Assembly: GCA_049724395.1 (NCBI GenBank)
Contig: JAUGWO010000042.1
Location: 62,001 to 126,000 of the forward strand
Direction of reading: 5' to 3'
Origin: Spongospora subterranea f. sp. subterranea
Lineage: Eukaryota > Endomyxa: Phytomyxea > Phytomyxea > Plasmodiophorida
Length of the DNA stretch: 64,000 nucleotides
A program made the position numbers and the translations under genes. Below are positions 1 to 13,666 of the stretch, piece by piece. The notes under the pieces are model-generated. The model did not search any database. It saw nothing but the letters and a program-made list of their open reading frames with translations, and was not told where the DNA came from. Position 1 is the stretch's first letter; each line of letters begins with the position of its first letter.

Positions 1-1198
1 ACTGCTTTGACGGGAACAGGCTCAGGTGGAGCGTGGACACACTATTACGCAGAGCGATCGTAGGCGATCGTGTTTCGATAACTTCTTCATCATGTAGGTC
101 TGTCGACTATGTAGTCGTTAGACTTTATAGGCGGGCATCTTCGACAATGTTCACTAACATGTCAATAACAGCTTATTTCTTCAACCAATCTAGGCTTGGC
201 AAACCTTCACAGTGGTCTAATGTCATTTTTGCTGTTGCGCAACGGTAAACCTAGCGTAACAGATCATTTAGCTTTCACCAATTTGCACAACAATAGCCCA
301 ATCCTGCTCAATAATCAGGCCGTTTGTTAAAAAATCGACGGAACTGTTCTGCAGGAACTTGAAAGGCCAGTCAAATTTGTTATCGGACATGATATTTCTA
401 GGTCTGCACAATCAATGTTGATTAGTTCGTGGCTCCGCGAAACCCGAAGTATGCACCGTTTCTAAACTCATTAGACCGATAAGTTGAGGTAATAAGTTGA
501 ACTGGAAATTGAAATGGAAGGATTGGGTAATTGAGTTGATCATATATAAACTATGATTTCACTCTTGTTATTGTCGAAATTTTTTGCTCCAACAGTCAGG
601 ATACTGTAATCTGCTGTTGTCAAACCATGTTTTTTACGAGTTTTGCCAACACATGGAAATTGAATGATTTGATTCTGAAATGTTCATCCAATATAACGGC
701 CGTTATCACTGTACGGGTAGAAAGTGCAGCTCTATCAATCCAATTACATAGTAGACTGTCTTTCCGGCTTGGCTTCTCATGAATCGCCATTGTTATAAAC
801 GATGTCATAAAAAGATAACAACGAACTTGCGGAAACAAACCCAGTCCAACTGGAAGTTCGAAACGATCTAGACGTAAAATGACGGGAGGGCAAAACATTC
901 TGGTTGATATGGTTGATGAAGACATAATGTATTGCAGCTCGTGGCTTTCCGCTATATAATAGACCGTCGTCGAAAATGTTGCTGTTGCGAACTCTATGAT
1001 GGTGATTCGGTGCGATTCCCATTGTTTGCAATAATGTAAATGAACACCATTCATTTGAACTCTCAAAGGTATAGACCGTCAGTGCTCCAGCACGTAATAA
1101 AAAAAGGCAATTCCACTTCTGCAAAAACGGTGACAATTGTGAGCCTATTCAACCGCAATTACGGATTTATTGACAGGTGAATTTAGTTATGGAATTAA
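1..1198. other. Left-edge region with no assignable gene
   Basis: No family was recognised here. The minus strand carries two overlapping open frames (about 620-1066 and 777-1136) that lie just beyond the SmD2 stop, and a plus frame of 71 codons sits at 33-248. None shows a motif, convincing splice pairs or a good start. The minus frames could be part of an unrecognised split gene, but they are not called as such. Confidence 0.4.
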
Positions 1199-1690
1199 TT
1201 AAACTGGGTTTCGCAAAACGATAATGACGGAATCTCCTCGCAGGAACATTTTACTGATAAACCGATCCTTATTGACGGGTCGTGATTTTTTTCCTTTTCC
1301 AGATTTTCCATGTTCAGTCCACATTTCCTGTACCTATACATATATGCAACAATGATTAACAACCGAGAATGAAAATGTAGTTCGATTGTATACCTGTTCT
1401 AAAACCATATTACAATGACGATCGAACGCCTTTACACGTCCAAGTAGCTTGTGATTGTTTCGAAGGTTTACAAGAACCTAAATATTTTCATAAGTACGTG
1501 AATCAGATTTATAGTGATATCTGAAAACCTGTGTGTTATTAAGCATGGATTGGTTGAGAACCGATAATGGGCCGACAGAGAAGTCCTCCTCCTTCTCTTC
1601 TGGTGCTGTGGCGTTCTCGGGACGGCTGATCCACAAAAATACAAAGATCATCAAACGCGCTATCAACAGTCATCTTCCTTACCTGGACAT
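1199..1690 (-). CDS. SNRPD2: Small nuclear ribonucleoprotein Sm D2
   Basis: Core Sm-ring protein of the spliceosomal U snRNPs, which binds the uridine-rich Sm site with D1, E, F, G, B and D3. Four exons (1683-1690, 1529-1625, 1394-1477, 1199-1333) give 107 aa; the three introns are 57, 51 and 60 nt. The first exon is only ATG TCC AG. Visible family signatures are [16 protein letters not shown] near residue 25, [16 protein letters not shown] in the Sm1 region and [14 protein letters not shown] in Sm2. Length and order match SmD2 (about 110-118 aa), with a shorter N-terminus. Splice phases are consistent throughout. The gene was hidden from simple open-frame reading because no exon exceeds 135 nt. 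Confidence 0.93.
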
Positions 1691-2415
1691 TGTAATGGAA
1701 GCTCGTCTGCAATTGCCGACAAGCTGTTAAGAGATGGCCAAGGGGCGACGCCGCACGGACTAACATGCCCGTCGAGAATGTACATTTGAGCGACATTATA
1801 GGAGGCCACGCAGTGAGCCTCCCAGTCGTACTTTCTCGAATCTCGCGACTGATTGGTTTGTCTGAGGGTCCATTTCAGCAGTGGCACTGGCTCATTCTTT
1901 GAGATCATTTGCCTCTTTAAGAAATATGTTCGTTCTGGGTTGTCAACGAAGCAAGTCAATCGGTAGACAGCCCAAGGGGAATTCAGAACGAACTTCTAGT
2001 TTCTTGATACACCGTTGACGGTGTTGCTCCGATAGACAATGTGTGTTCTGAAACTGCATTCTTTAACTATTTGCTACATTCTTTCATATTCTTTCGTCCG
2101 AAATTGAGGAGGTGTGGACTCTCAGCTAGCATTTGTGACATAAAAAACAGTGTGATGATTGTATTCGGCTATACTATGCCAGGGCACAAGGTATATCAAA
2201 ATTGTAAATCTTTGAGACACAACACCCACAAATCCACAAATCTTGTGAGCAATGACTGGTGTGGTTGACCGACAGTGGTTGAGCTGTGATCAAGGCTGGT
2301 TGCGCCAGTGTTATCAAATGGCAATCTACCGACTTGCGTTTGGGTAGTCAATTCTATCGGCGCTCTTTGGCTATTATGTCCGCCGACCATCATAAGGCAA
2401 ATCAATCCAGACCTC
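1691..2415. other. Interval between SmD2 and FHA-parvulin, possible minus-strand gene
   Basis: An open minus frame at 1663-1959 reads smoothly (VDNPERTYFLKRQMI, KYDWEAHCVASY) and could be an exon. A donor-like GTTAGT lies near 1765 and an acceptor-like CTAG near 2000. A vague likeness to N-terminal glutamine amidohydrolase was considered but not established. If real, its 3' end would overlap the SmD2 start. Otherwise this is the promoter space between SmD2 and the rightward FHA-parvulin gene. Confidence 0.25.
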
Positions 2416-3388
2416 ATGTCTTCGCACAAGTACCTATTTTCCCCTAATTTTCCATCATTTCAGCCAAGCTGACGTTTTTTTTCGTGTAGGTATCCTAAAG
2501 CAGCATTGAACGTGTTCCGCGATGGAAAGTTTTACAAGCAGATCAATAAAATCGGAACATCAGATTGTATGACGTTTGGCAAGGATGGTGGCAAATGCGA
2601 CAGCGTATTAGTACATCCATCAGCATCTGATGTACATGCAGTTATTAGTCAAGATGAGCATGGAAATCTTCAACTTTTAGACCTAGGTGAATATGATTCT
2701 TTTAATTATATCAAATTCTTGGTCAACCTAATTACCGAGATAGATTCTGAGCAAGGCACACGTGTTAATGGCAGCGCCATTCGTCCTAATGAACCTCTAA
2801 TATTAAACAATGATGATGTGATCACGTTCGCTGTATCTACTCGCCAATATATTGTGTCTTTAGATGGCCATATTCCGCCTTCGAAACATAGGTAAAAAGC
2901 CTATTGTTGTCTTGAGCAATCGTTTTTCTGAAAGTCCCCGTTGACCAGATCGCCACAGAATAAAAATTCACGCAAACGTAAGTTGGGCGATGATGGCAAA
3001 GTTGGCGAAGTTCGTGCCAGCCATATACTGGTCAAACATCGTAATTCTAGAAATCCTTCATCTTGGAAGGAAGACGTAGTTACCCGGTCCGAGCAACAAG
3101 CGATGGACAAAATTGTGGAGTATAAACGGCAGATCGAAAATGGGACGACTAGCTTTAACGAAATTGCTCGTGAACATAGTGAATGCTCTAGTCATTCTCG
3201 AAATGGTCAATACTCTACCGCCTTCTGGGATCTAGCTCATCTGAAAACATGTAGGGGATTTGGGCAAATTTGGCCGAGGAAAGATGCAAAAGCCGTTTGA
3301 AGATGTTGCATTCGGCCTAGCAGTTGGAGAAATGAGCGAACCTGTCAAAACCAATTCGGGAATTCATTTGATTAAAAGAACCGAATAG
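2416..3388 (+). CDS. FHA domain-parvulin fusion (peptidyl-prolyl isomerase)
   Basis: Predicted prolyl cis-trans isomerase with an N-terminal phosphothreonine-binding FHA module in place of the WW domain of Pin1. Five exons (2416-2429, 2490-2686, 2744-2891, 2949-3205, 3255-3388) give 249 aa; introns are 60, 57, 57 and 49 nt. FHA lies about residues 8-115 ([32 protein letters not shown]). A basic linker NKNSRKRK follows, suggesting nuclear localisation. The parvulin domain is about residues 140-249, with ASHILVKH, the catalytic-site [22 protein letters not shown] and GIHLIKRTE, all as in Pin1. Splicing restores the parvulin frame exactly. FHA-parvulins are known in trypanosomes (TbPar42/TcPar45). 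The start is the ATG directly before intron 1. Confidence 0.9.
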
Positions 3389-3629
3389 ATTGGTTGTTCG
3401 TGATTGAGCTAATTTCGTTGAACATCCTCTTTGTTCTCGAAGTAATTGTGGTCAATTTGGACGTGTAATTGGGATTCAAATCGCAATGTTTTTGTACAGT
3501 TTACATCAAACTTCTTGGCCGGTTCTGTAATTATTTGCGTATCGCTGTTCCGGTAGCCATAATCCGCCTCCATATTCGGCCGGAACATTCGCAAGTGAAG
3601 CCGGGCATTTGGGTTGAGACGGTCTCAAG

Positions 3630-3974
3630 ATGTCTCTGGCAAGGATGTGCTCGATTATCTGGATTTGCGCCATGATCGCATTGACCGCCGCTAAAGAGAA
3701 ACCTGCTTCTGGGCATACCAAAATTGGGGTTGGGCTAACTCTTAACAATGAGATAACGGTTGGAACTCGGCTCGGTCTTGAGAACGTGGTGGTGGTTCCA
3801 CAAGATACAACAGGAGATCCATCACTGAAAGATATCGAGAATATGGATGATCCACTACTTGAAGGGGATCGTAGGCATCGTGGCCGCTCCCGACACCGGA
3901 AAGCCCATCCATATGGTAATAACTACCAGAGACCTATGGGCTATTATGGAAGCGGCCCGGCTGGATATGCATAA
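3630..3974 (+). CDS. Small secreted or luminal protein, unrecognised
   Basis: A single-exon frame of 114 aa with a textbook signal peptide: residues 1-22 contain a basic start, the hydrophobic core IIWICAMIALTA and a likely cut after TAA. The mature part has a short beta-like stretch (IGVGLTLNNEITVGTRLG), an acidic middle and a basic, histidine-, glycine- and tyrosine-rich tail (RGRSRHRKAHPYG, PMGYYGSG). No family was recognised. It follows FHA-parvulin by about 240 bp on the same strand. No GPI signal or second membrane segment is seen. Export is inferred from the leader only. Confidence 0.6.
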   Translation: MSLARMCSIIWICAMIALTAAKEKPASGHTKIGVGLTLNNEITVGTRLGLENVVVVPQDTTGDPSLKDIENMDDPLLEGDRRHRGRSRHRKAHPYGNNYQRPMGYYGSGPAGYA

Positions 3975-4074
3975 CATTGCATCGAAGGAGCCTAATGGCG
4001 ATTGTAAAAATTAAACATCAGTCGACAATGTTTAGAGATGTAGAAGTGAGGAATCCTGTCAGTGATATTGAAAC

Positions 4075-4331
4075 TTAACATTCTATTTCACCTGGAGTTT
4101 GGGATTTAACCTGAGGTTCGGGGAAAGGCGGTGGTGGTGTGTCAAATGGAGTCAAACCGGATCTCGTTCCTCAATGGACAGGTAATCTACGGGCAACACG
4201 TTTTTCTGATTCAATGAAGCGCTCTTTGCAATGTGTGAGAGATTCAGAATGAGAAACTAATGTGATCGATAACTGAAAATAACCTGGAGATGATCTGTAC
4301 AGAATTAGGAACGGTAATCACGATTGGTCAT
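4075..4331 (-). CDS. Tiny split gene, unrecognised (43 aa)
   Basis: Three short exons (4313-4331, 4180-4256, 4075-4110) joined by 56- and 69-nt introns give MTNRDYLSHSESLTHCKERF followed by a basic tail and 43 aa in all. Phases agree. An in-frame TGA met when reading straight through lies inside the second intron. The alternative read-through is a proline-rich tail. No family was recognised; the charged C-x(n)-C helix could suit a small mitochondrial protein, but that is only a guess. The gene converges on the secreted-protein gene at 3974. Confidence 0.35.
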
Positions 4332-4920
4332 GACCAGTGACGCTGGTTTTGATTCAGGCAAGCATAGTAGTGTTTTTTGATAAATTAATGTGAATTGTAA
4401 TATTGGCACGAGGTTCGACCTTATCCTGGACCAATATGACATTAGGGTTTAACAAAAAAATGTCAGACACCAGGATGATTGCCTGTGAATGTGATCCAGC
4501 AATTAGTGGGACAATGCTGTGTCGATAGAAGTCCACGTTTATGGTACCAACTCATCATTTCGTGCTGTTCAACTGCTTCAGGATTGATGTTTTCCTTGCT
4601 CGATTTAAATGACAGGGGTGCCAACATAATTCCTTTTTGTTGTCTGATCCGCCGTGCCACAGACCGACGAGCGGCAATCTGGCCCGAAGATTTGGACGTT
4701 CGCGACATGTTTGAAAAATGCGCCAAAGCGACCTCATTCCAATTCACAACAGTCGGAAGTGATCATATTTTCAAAAAGAGTTCTTTCCAGTCCCCACTCT
4801 TGATTAAAATGCCCACGTTGAGCTGGGCGTTTAATGTGGTGATTGATCAAGGCGCCAGACGTCATAATGTTGCAGTTTGTCGTTTATAACTGTTGCTGAT
4901 TACACAATTCGGCTACACCG
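4332..4920. other. Interval with competing open frames
   Basis: Both strands hold moderately long frames here: plus 4479-4889, and minus 4463-4747, 4555-4737 and 4354-4536. The minus frame with SKENINPEAVEQHEMM reads most like protein, and a second minus frame near 4750-4860 begins MTSGALINHHIKRPAQ. No set of splice sites joined these in a consistent phase, and no family was recognised. Confidence 0.3.
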
Positions 4921-5188
4921 ATGGAAGATTCCCTGCAAATCACAGTCCCTGGGTTAAGTGAAAACCCGCCTCAAATACAAAGGATCGGTGTTTCATCAAC
5001 TTCCATAGAAATATACATCGCTACAATATGTGATGGATAGTGTGTTTCGAGACAATCTGATCCATTTGGCTGAAGGTTCGATATTTCCGAATGAACCAAT
5101 GGTGGATATGAGCCATGGCGATGAGTTGTCTGGAGCGACAATATTTCGCATTTTAAAGGAACAAGGGTGCTATATGGAGATCTGTTGA
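4921..5188 (+). CDS. Small two-exon protein, unrecognised (67 aa)
   Basis: Exons 4921-4944 and 5009-5188 are split by a 64-nt GT...AG intron and give 67 aa starting MEDSLQITKYTSLQYVMDSV. The body is acidic and helical in character (MVDMSHGDELSGATIF), with no signal peptide, membrane segment or known motif. Phase is clean, and the second exon is open for 60 codons. Its stop lies 12 bp from the convergent RPS30 stop, the tight tail-to-tail packing seen across the window. The function is unknown. Confidence 0.5.
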
Positions 5189-5200
5189 CTTTATATATGC

Positions 5201-5466
5201 TTACTGAGAAGCGCCTTGGTTAGAGTTGGGTCCACGAGCTTTGCCAGGTCCGACAACTACGTTGACATATCGGCGGTTGTATTGCAGGCGCTTGTACGCA
5301 CGACCGCGGGGCTTCTTCTTCTTGTCGGTCTTATCAACCTTGGCTGTGGCGCCACGAACTTTTCCGGCACGCGCTAGAGATCCGTGAACCTTTCCTACAA
5401 TCAGAAGGAGAACGCGGATCAGAAATGGGACAGTGATAGGGCGAACATGGATGAATTCCTACCCAT
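5201..5466 (-). CDS. RPS30: 40S ribosomal protein S30 (eS30)
   Basis: Small-subunit ribosomal protein of 65 aa. Exon 1 (5463-5466) is only ATG G; a 68-nt intron (5395-5462) precedes exon 2 (5201-5394). The product [16 protein letters not shown]...[20 protein letters not shown] matches eS30 end to end. The gene encodes eS30 alone: no ubiquitin-like FUBI domain precedes it, unlike the animal FAU fusion and like yeast RPS30. Splitting right after the start codon is common in fungal ribosomal protein genes, and RPS23 below does the same. Confidence 0.97.
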
Positions 5467-5706
5467 GACGACCTGTTAGATGGCAATAACGGGCGATATC
5501 AAATTCAGCCAGTAATGATACAGTCCGTCACGGACTTTCGATCTCCCGTCATTGAGTCAACGAGGAGGTGGTTTTAGGGCCCAACCATATATGAATAAGA
5601 CCCTGGACGAATTGATCACATTCGTCAGATGGGTGCAACTCCATCGTTGAAGCCACTGGAAACTGCATGAACTACATTTCCACGTTTGGTCTATGGTAAA
5701 TTATGT

Positions 5707-6707
5707 TTATATATGTTTTAATCCTAATTCCCTCCTAATCGCTTCGACCTTATCGCGACCTTGTTCGTGTTGCGTTGACAGCTGTTCTAGTTCGTTTGGC
5801 AAGGAAAGTTTCCTGCTGACGTTAGACCGCTCCTTGGTTTTATAGCGCACATGAGGAACTGGGATTGTCGCAGCGAATTGTAAGGCCTAAGCTAGAATTA
5901 GAATTCCAGCGTTGCTATTGATGAATTCTCAACAAATTGTTATTGACCTTCTGTCGCGATGATGGTTGGATAATCTTGGGTTTCGACCTTAGAATTTTGT
6001 TTTGTCTGCTGCTTGATGCGTTGGCGGCTTTCACTTTGTTGAGATTGATTATCCGGATAGCTCTTGAAAACTCCATCATCCGCAGTGTCGTTTGCCTCTT
6101 CTGAATCAAATCCTGATTATCTAAATCTGGTCCAAGTTTACCCAAATCAACTCGATCAGGGAGCTGTTTGTAATCCCGAATACTGTATGGTTTGTATGTT
6201 TTTCTGTGTGCTGGTCTATCAAGATCAGTAGTAACGGCGATCTGATCTTTGACAAGTAGGGTTTGTTCCTTCTCCTTCACGTTCTGACTACTTCCTTCTA
6301 TAATCCTACTGATCGGTGCCGACCGTTGCCATCTGTCTTCTGGCTTCATTCCACCGTCCAACTCTGCCATCATCCCCTTTTGTAATTGTGATACTGTTGG
6401 TTTAGATACCGGGATGGCGGCGTCCTGCGTCTGAGCCTCATTCGTTCCACTGGTGTTCTTCCTCCAATCCTGATTATTTCCAGACCCGGTTGATCTGTGT
6501 CCTGGAAACGGTTCATGACCAGATCGCGATGTTGGGGTTTTATCGCTCTGGATGCGAATATGTCCTCCCGTTCTTGTGATAACCGATAACCGCCCCTTGA
6601 ACTATCACCATACAACATGCTGTTTAATACAATAGCAATATGGGATAATGTGTGTTGACTCCTACTCGTTCATGAAATGCAGCTGTTTGAGCTGCACATG
6701 CCGCCAT
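5707..6707 (-). CDS. Jhy-like ciliary protein
   Basis: Three exons (6666-6707, 5948-6601, 5707-5886; introns 64 and 61 nt) give 291 aa starting MAACAAQTAAFHERFK. The first 120 residues are low-complexity and rich in Ser, Thr, Pro and Gln. The conserved core near residues 170-215 reads YKPYSIRDYKQLP then LGKLGPDLDNQDL, followed by KALQFAATIPVP and the C-terminal helix LEQLSTQHEQGRDKVEAIRR. This order (an RDYK motif, an LG-LGPDL motif, a basic tail) resembles the Jhy (juvenile hydrocephalus) family of ciliated organisms. The link rests on motif memory, not a search. Frames agree across both introns. The first and last exons were not obvious by open reading. Confidence 0.65.
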
Positions 6708-6851
6708 TTGATACGATATCGGCTAATCGGGATTCTATTCCTGAACTTTTAATACTAATCTTGAACAGTTCGATCTAATGTACCTTCACCCCCTGTGGTT
6801 AATTGCTGTTTTAATGAAATTGATACTTGGGCTCAACAGTATTCTTGTGTA

Positions 6852-8336
6852 TCAGGACTGATTAATGGAAAGGATCGCCTTGAGCGCATTGACCCACATA
6901 TCCCTTTCTTTGGCGGTTGACGTCTGTAAGTTGTATGTCCTAGTTGATGTCACAATACTAAAGCACAACGCATCCCTCAATGCTCCATCGTCATATCTAG
7001 TGATATGCCAGTACGGGATCATGATCTTCTTCTTGACCAGGATTCCACCCGAGCTAATCTCTATCCTCTGTTTGTCGTTGTCCAGCTTGACGGCCTTGAT
7101 AATCGGTCCATGCGGCGTGTGCAGGACGAAACGATATTTGATCCGATCAACCGCATTAATCGCTGTTGCGCTAACTCTCCTCAAATCTGTGCTGAATACT
7201 GGAGCGGGATCCAAAGCAACATCGATATCCCCGGCCTCGTTGGATCCGTTCTCATGAATATCCCCTTGATCATCAAAATCGTCGTCAATATGGCCCACCG
7301 AACGATCCCCACTCGTCCCGTTGTCATCCACCATTTTCCTCTCAACGATGCTCCCAGATTGCCTTGACGTGAACAGAGCTGAGTCTTGGAATTGCAGTGC
7401 CGCTTCCTTCATATCTGAGATCGTTCCAGTGACATCTTGATGCAGTAGACACTGAGCTTGCTGCATCGCTGACATTGGAACAGACCATTCCTTGAACCTT
7501 TCCGGATTAGGTTCTAACGCGAAACTATTCCTAGTATTTCTGTCCGAAGTGACTGTAGGAATTCGTTTGTCTTTTTCAAGAATGGCGCGAGCTGGTTCAG
7601 GGTTTCTGGGTGAAATGTCTTTCAGACTCTTCTTAGAGGCAGGTGATTCCTTAAAGTCAATCCTGTCTTGTGAAAGTAATAGATTGCCATCGAACGCGAA
7701 GATCTTCAAATCCTGGATTGCTGTACCAACGCTTTGTTGCGCCAGGATGAAGCAGAGGAAATTGTCTAGTGAGATTGAGCCGGTATTCATGATATCTTGA
7801 TCAAGGAGCTGGGCAATTGCGCTGGCAACGTACTCCCGGATCACGTCGTTTACTTTAAGATGCAGATCAGGATCAAGATCATCATGAAATATTTGATCGC
7901 ACTGGGTTAAATAGGTCTCTGCCTTTTGAGAGTAGTAAGACATGACCGATTCGGGGGATATTGACCCGGATTTCCCACCCATTTTGCTAAACTTGTGCTT
8001 TAAACCATCAAGTTGTTTCGAATCAACTGTACTCAACAGCGACATCCGCTTGTCTTCGGCTTTTAATCGATATGCGTTCCCAGATTTCAACTTGTTGTTT
8101 GTTGAGTTGTTGTCGATGATTGCATCATCCACTGGAGTATTCTTCTCGTAGAAGGGAATTAGATGGGTTTTTGACGCTGAATCTGGAACAACTGGTTCTA
8201 GCCCAATCAGGTGGAGATTCGCAATCTGAGTGGCAGTGAACTGAAGGCTTGTCTCAAGATCGTCCCTGGTAAGACCACGGCTGTCGAGCGATATTCGAGC
8301 ATGTTTATTCCCGAAGAAAATGATGCAACCGTACAT
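6852..8336 (-). CDS. PH-domain protein, unrecognised (494 aa)
   Basis: A single long exon. The C-terminal 105 residues look like a pleckstrin-homology fold: YRFVLHTPHG, a run of beta strands with IPYWHITRYDD, then FSIVTSTRTYNLQT and the closing helix ERDMWVNALKAIL with the typical tryptophan. Membrane phosphoinositide or protein binding is therefore likely. The rest is polar, with an acidic Asp-rich patch near residue 365. The start MYGCIIFFGNKHARIS is chosen at 8336; an upstream in-frame TTG at 8357 is less likely. No partner domain was recognised. Confidence 0.7.
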   Translation of the reverse strand: MYGCIIFFGNKHARISLDSRGLTRDDLETSLQFTATQIANLHLIGLEPVVPDSASKTHLIPFYEKNTPVDDAIIDNNSTNNKLKSGNAYRLKAEDKRMSLLSTVDSKQLDGLKHKFSKMGGKSGSISPESVMSYYSQKAETYLTQCDQIFHDDLDPDLHLKVNDVIREYVASAIAQLLDQDIMNTGSISLDNFLCFILAQQSVGTAIQDLKIFAFDGNLLLSQDRIDFKESPASKKSLKDISPRNPEPARAILEKDKRIPTVTSDRNTRNSFALEPNPERFKEWSVPMSAMQQAQCLLHQDVTGTISDMKEAALQFQDSALFTSRQSGSIVERKMVDDNGTSGDRSVGHIDDDFDDQGDIHENGSNEAGDIDVALDPAPVFSTDLRRVSATAINAVDRIKYRFVLHTPHGPIIKAVKLDNDKQRIEISSGGILVKKKIMIPYWHITRYDDGALRDALCFSIVTSTRTYNLQTSTAKERDMWVNALKAILSINQS

Positions 8337-8591
8337 GGATGAAAGATATATGCCCAAAACAGTGACACAGGATCGAGATCATGGTACAGGGCCAAGAATC
8401 AAACAATACTTGATATCGGGATTAATGATAGTCGGATTTAGTGTTTTGGGATAACAATCATCAATCATCGTTTATATGGAGTGAGCGCTAGTTTCCGAAT
8501 ACCATCCTCCAGATGACCTGATGGAGCCCACGGACTCCGTCACGGCCTTTGACAATACAATCATTGTTGATCATCAGGGTCGTCGGCGACA

Positions 8592-9087
8592 ATGGGGTGA
8601 GGTTATCGTCAACTCACCTTAAGTTTGATTAGCTGACTCGTTCATTTTTGTCTGGTTTAGAAAGCCTCACGGAATCCGATGTGCTCGTAAATTGAAGGTC
8701 CATCGCCGTCAGCACCGCTGGGCCCAGAAATCTTATAAGAAGAAGCACCTGGGAACCGCTTTGAAAGCGAACCCCTTTGAAGGTGCCTCGCACGCCAAGG
8801 GCATTGTCCTTGAAAAGATCGGAATTGAGGCCAAGCAGCCTAACTCGGCCATTCGAAAGTGTGTCCGTGTTCAGCTGATCAAGAACGGCAAGAAGATCGC
8901 TGCCTTCGTCCCCAATGATGGTTGTCTCAACTTTGTCGATGAGAACGATGAAGTTCTTGTCTCTGGTTTCGGTCGTAAGGGCCACTCAGTTGGTGATATT
9001 CCAGGAGTCCGTTTCAAAATCGTTAAAGTGGCCGGAGTGTCGCTCAAGGCTCTGTATTTAGAGAAGAAGGATAAGCCTCGTTCGTAA
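8592..9087 (+). CDS. RPS23: 40S ribosomal protein S23 (uS12)
   Basis: Decoding-centre ribosomal protein of 143 aa. Exon 1 is ATG GG (8592-8596); a 64-nt intron with a GCTGAC branch-like site leads to exon 2 (8661-9087). Diagnostic stretches are [39 protein letters not shown] (the PNSA loop that carries the hydroxylated proline in other eukaryotes), [12 protein letters not shown] and [19 protein letters not shown]. Length equals the family norm. Codon use is more GC-rich at third positions than in neighbouring hypothetical genes, as expected for a highly expressed gene. Confidence 0.97.
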
Positions 9088-12278
<3,191 letters not shown>

Positions 12279-12754
12279 TTGTTGAGTTATACATCTGTGT
12301 TTTCATAGCTAATACAGTCCTGTGTTTCAACGTATTTTCTCGCTCTCCGTATTACTTGCTCGTTCGGAATGTACTGTAGAATAATCTGCATATTGGCAGT
12401 TTCTATGCCACATATCGATAAATGTTTTTCATATAAATAATGTATTTGGGGGGTCATGTCTGCTTCCTTGAGTCCAAAGCAAACATGCGTTCACGGTAAA
12501 CCAGCAAATAGCTTTGTTTGTTGTTTGATCAGGTGATTGTGAAAGAGTTGGGCCAGATCATTTGCCATGGGGGAACTGAATTTGGCCAATTGATTGTTGT
12601 AAATTTGGTGCGTGGTGGTGACTGTGATTGTACAGTGATCAAAGAACAGAGAGGGCAGAACCATATCCCAATTAGTCGTCCATCATGATGCCCATTCACC
12701 GACAGGATCGCCTTATGGCTAAACGATTAACAAATTTCTCCAGTCAGTCTGTAG

Positions 12755-13159
12755 TTGGTGAAGCATTACTGTTTGCCTATTTACGCCCGGCAATCAGAGG
12801 CTGCAACAGGTGTGAAAAACGCCACAGAACATTTATGTATCCACTTGCCGACCTTGAATAACGTCTATGAAAATCTTTGTGCGTTCAATTTTTCGTTCGC
12901 AAACTTTCTGGATGCTCTGGACTTGCATGCTTCATCCATGGCGTTTTATCCTGAACCATCCAGAGCATCTACTAAACGAGAAATCGTTCCTCCCCAATCA
13001 TCTTGTAAGGTCGTGATGATGAGTATCATTCTTAACAGTGAACATGGTTTTGTAGTTTTGAGGACAGAGGATGTGGTCGTTAATCTGCCACCATCACAAA
13101 ACACTGCTTCTCCTGCTCTTAACGTGCCGTTGAAGGTGAATCTGATCGAACTGGATTGA
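12755..13159 (+). CDS. Hypothetical protein, unrecognised
   Basis: An open frame of 134 codons containing NNVYENLCAFNFSFANFLDA and ALNVPLKVNLIELD. An overlapping plus frame upstream (from about 12685, MMPIHRQDRLMAKRLTNFSS) reads at least as well and could be an exon of the same gene through a donor near 12814-12835. An antisense frame (12946-13176) is also open, so strand is not certain. There is no signal peptide and no known motif. It is given as a candidate between SAHH and the small gene at 13222. Confidence 0.3.
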   Translation: MVKHYCLPIYARQSEAATGVKNATEHLCIHLPTLNNVYENLCAFNFSFANFLDALDLHASSMAFYPEPSRASTKREIVPPQSSCKVVMMSIILNSEHGFVVLRTEDVVVNLPPSQNTASPALNVPLKVNLIELD

Positions 13160-13221
13160 CACGATGATTTCCTCACACTTTTTCCAAATAGCCCTTAGTT
13201 CTACACAGTCGAAAACTTCTC

Positions 13222-13561
13222 ATGCTTCCACCAAAATATCGAGGTGCTGGAGAGCGTCGATGCCTTGAAAATCTGTTGCATTATCTGCAGGAAGCATATC
13301 CTGATGGACTGTACGTCGATATGATTTATATATTGTAGTTTATCACATTCTCTTTAGGTGCCTCTCCGAAATAGCGAATTCTACCTCATTAACTGCTATT
13401 CAAGCTAAAGAATATGTTGCTGTTCTTGTTAAACTTGGTCATGTCACGAGAATCAAAACTAAAAAGGTCAGAGTATCAATTACCGTAATTGTCAACTTCT
13501 CATGCACTGTTGTCTACTTCAGGGATTAACATATATCATCAAGACGGATATATCGTCTTGA
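13222..13561 (+). CDS. Small winged-helix-like protein (78 aa)
   Basis: Exons 13222-13310, 13358-13466 and 13523-13561 with 47- and 56-nt introns give 78 aa starting MLPPKYRGAGERR. The order helix (LENLLHYLQEAYP), helix (LSEIANSTSLTAIQA), recognition-like helix (EYVAVLVKLGHVTRIK) and two short strands (GLTYIIKTD) resembles a minimal winged helix, as in small transcription or RNA polymerase subunits. This is a fold guess from pattern alone. All phases fit. The gene ends about 100 bp before the p25-alpha gene on the same strand. Confidence 0.55.
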
Positions 13562-13666
13562 CGTACCAAAGTTGATAACGATTGTGTATAAATTTGAAAA
13601 AAACATTACACCATTTTTGTACCATTTGATCCCCTACTCTGATTAGCATTTGGCCCCCGAATCGTA

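Noticed and set aside
4075-4256. In-frame TGA in the small minus gene, as a possible selenocysteine codon
   Set aside because: A normal 69-nt intron removes it in phase, and no selenoprotein family or SECIS-like hairpin was recognised. The glutathione peroxidase in this window also uses ordinary cysteine.
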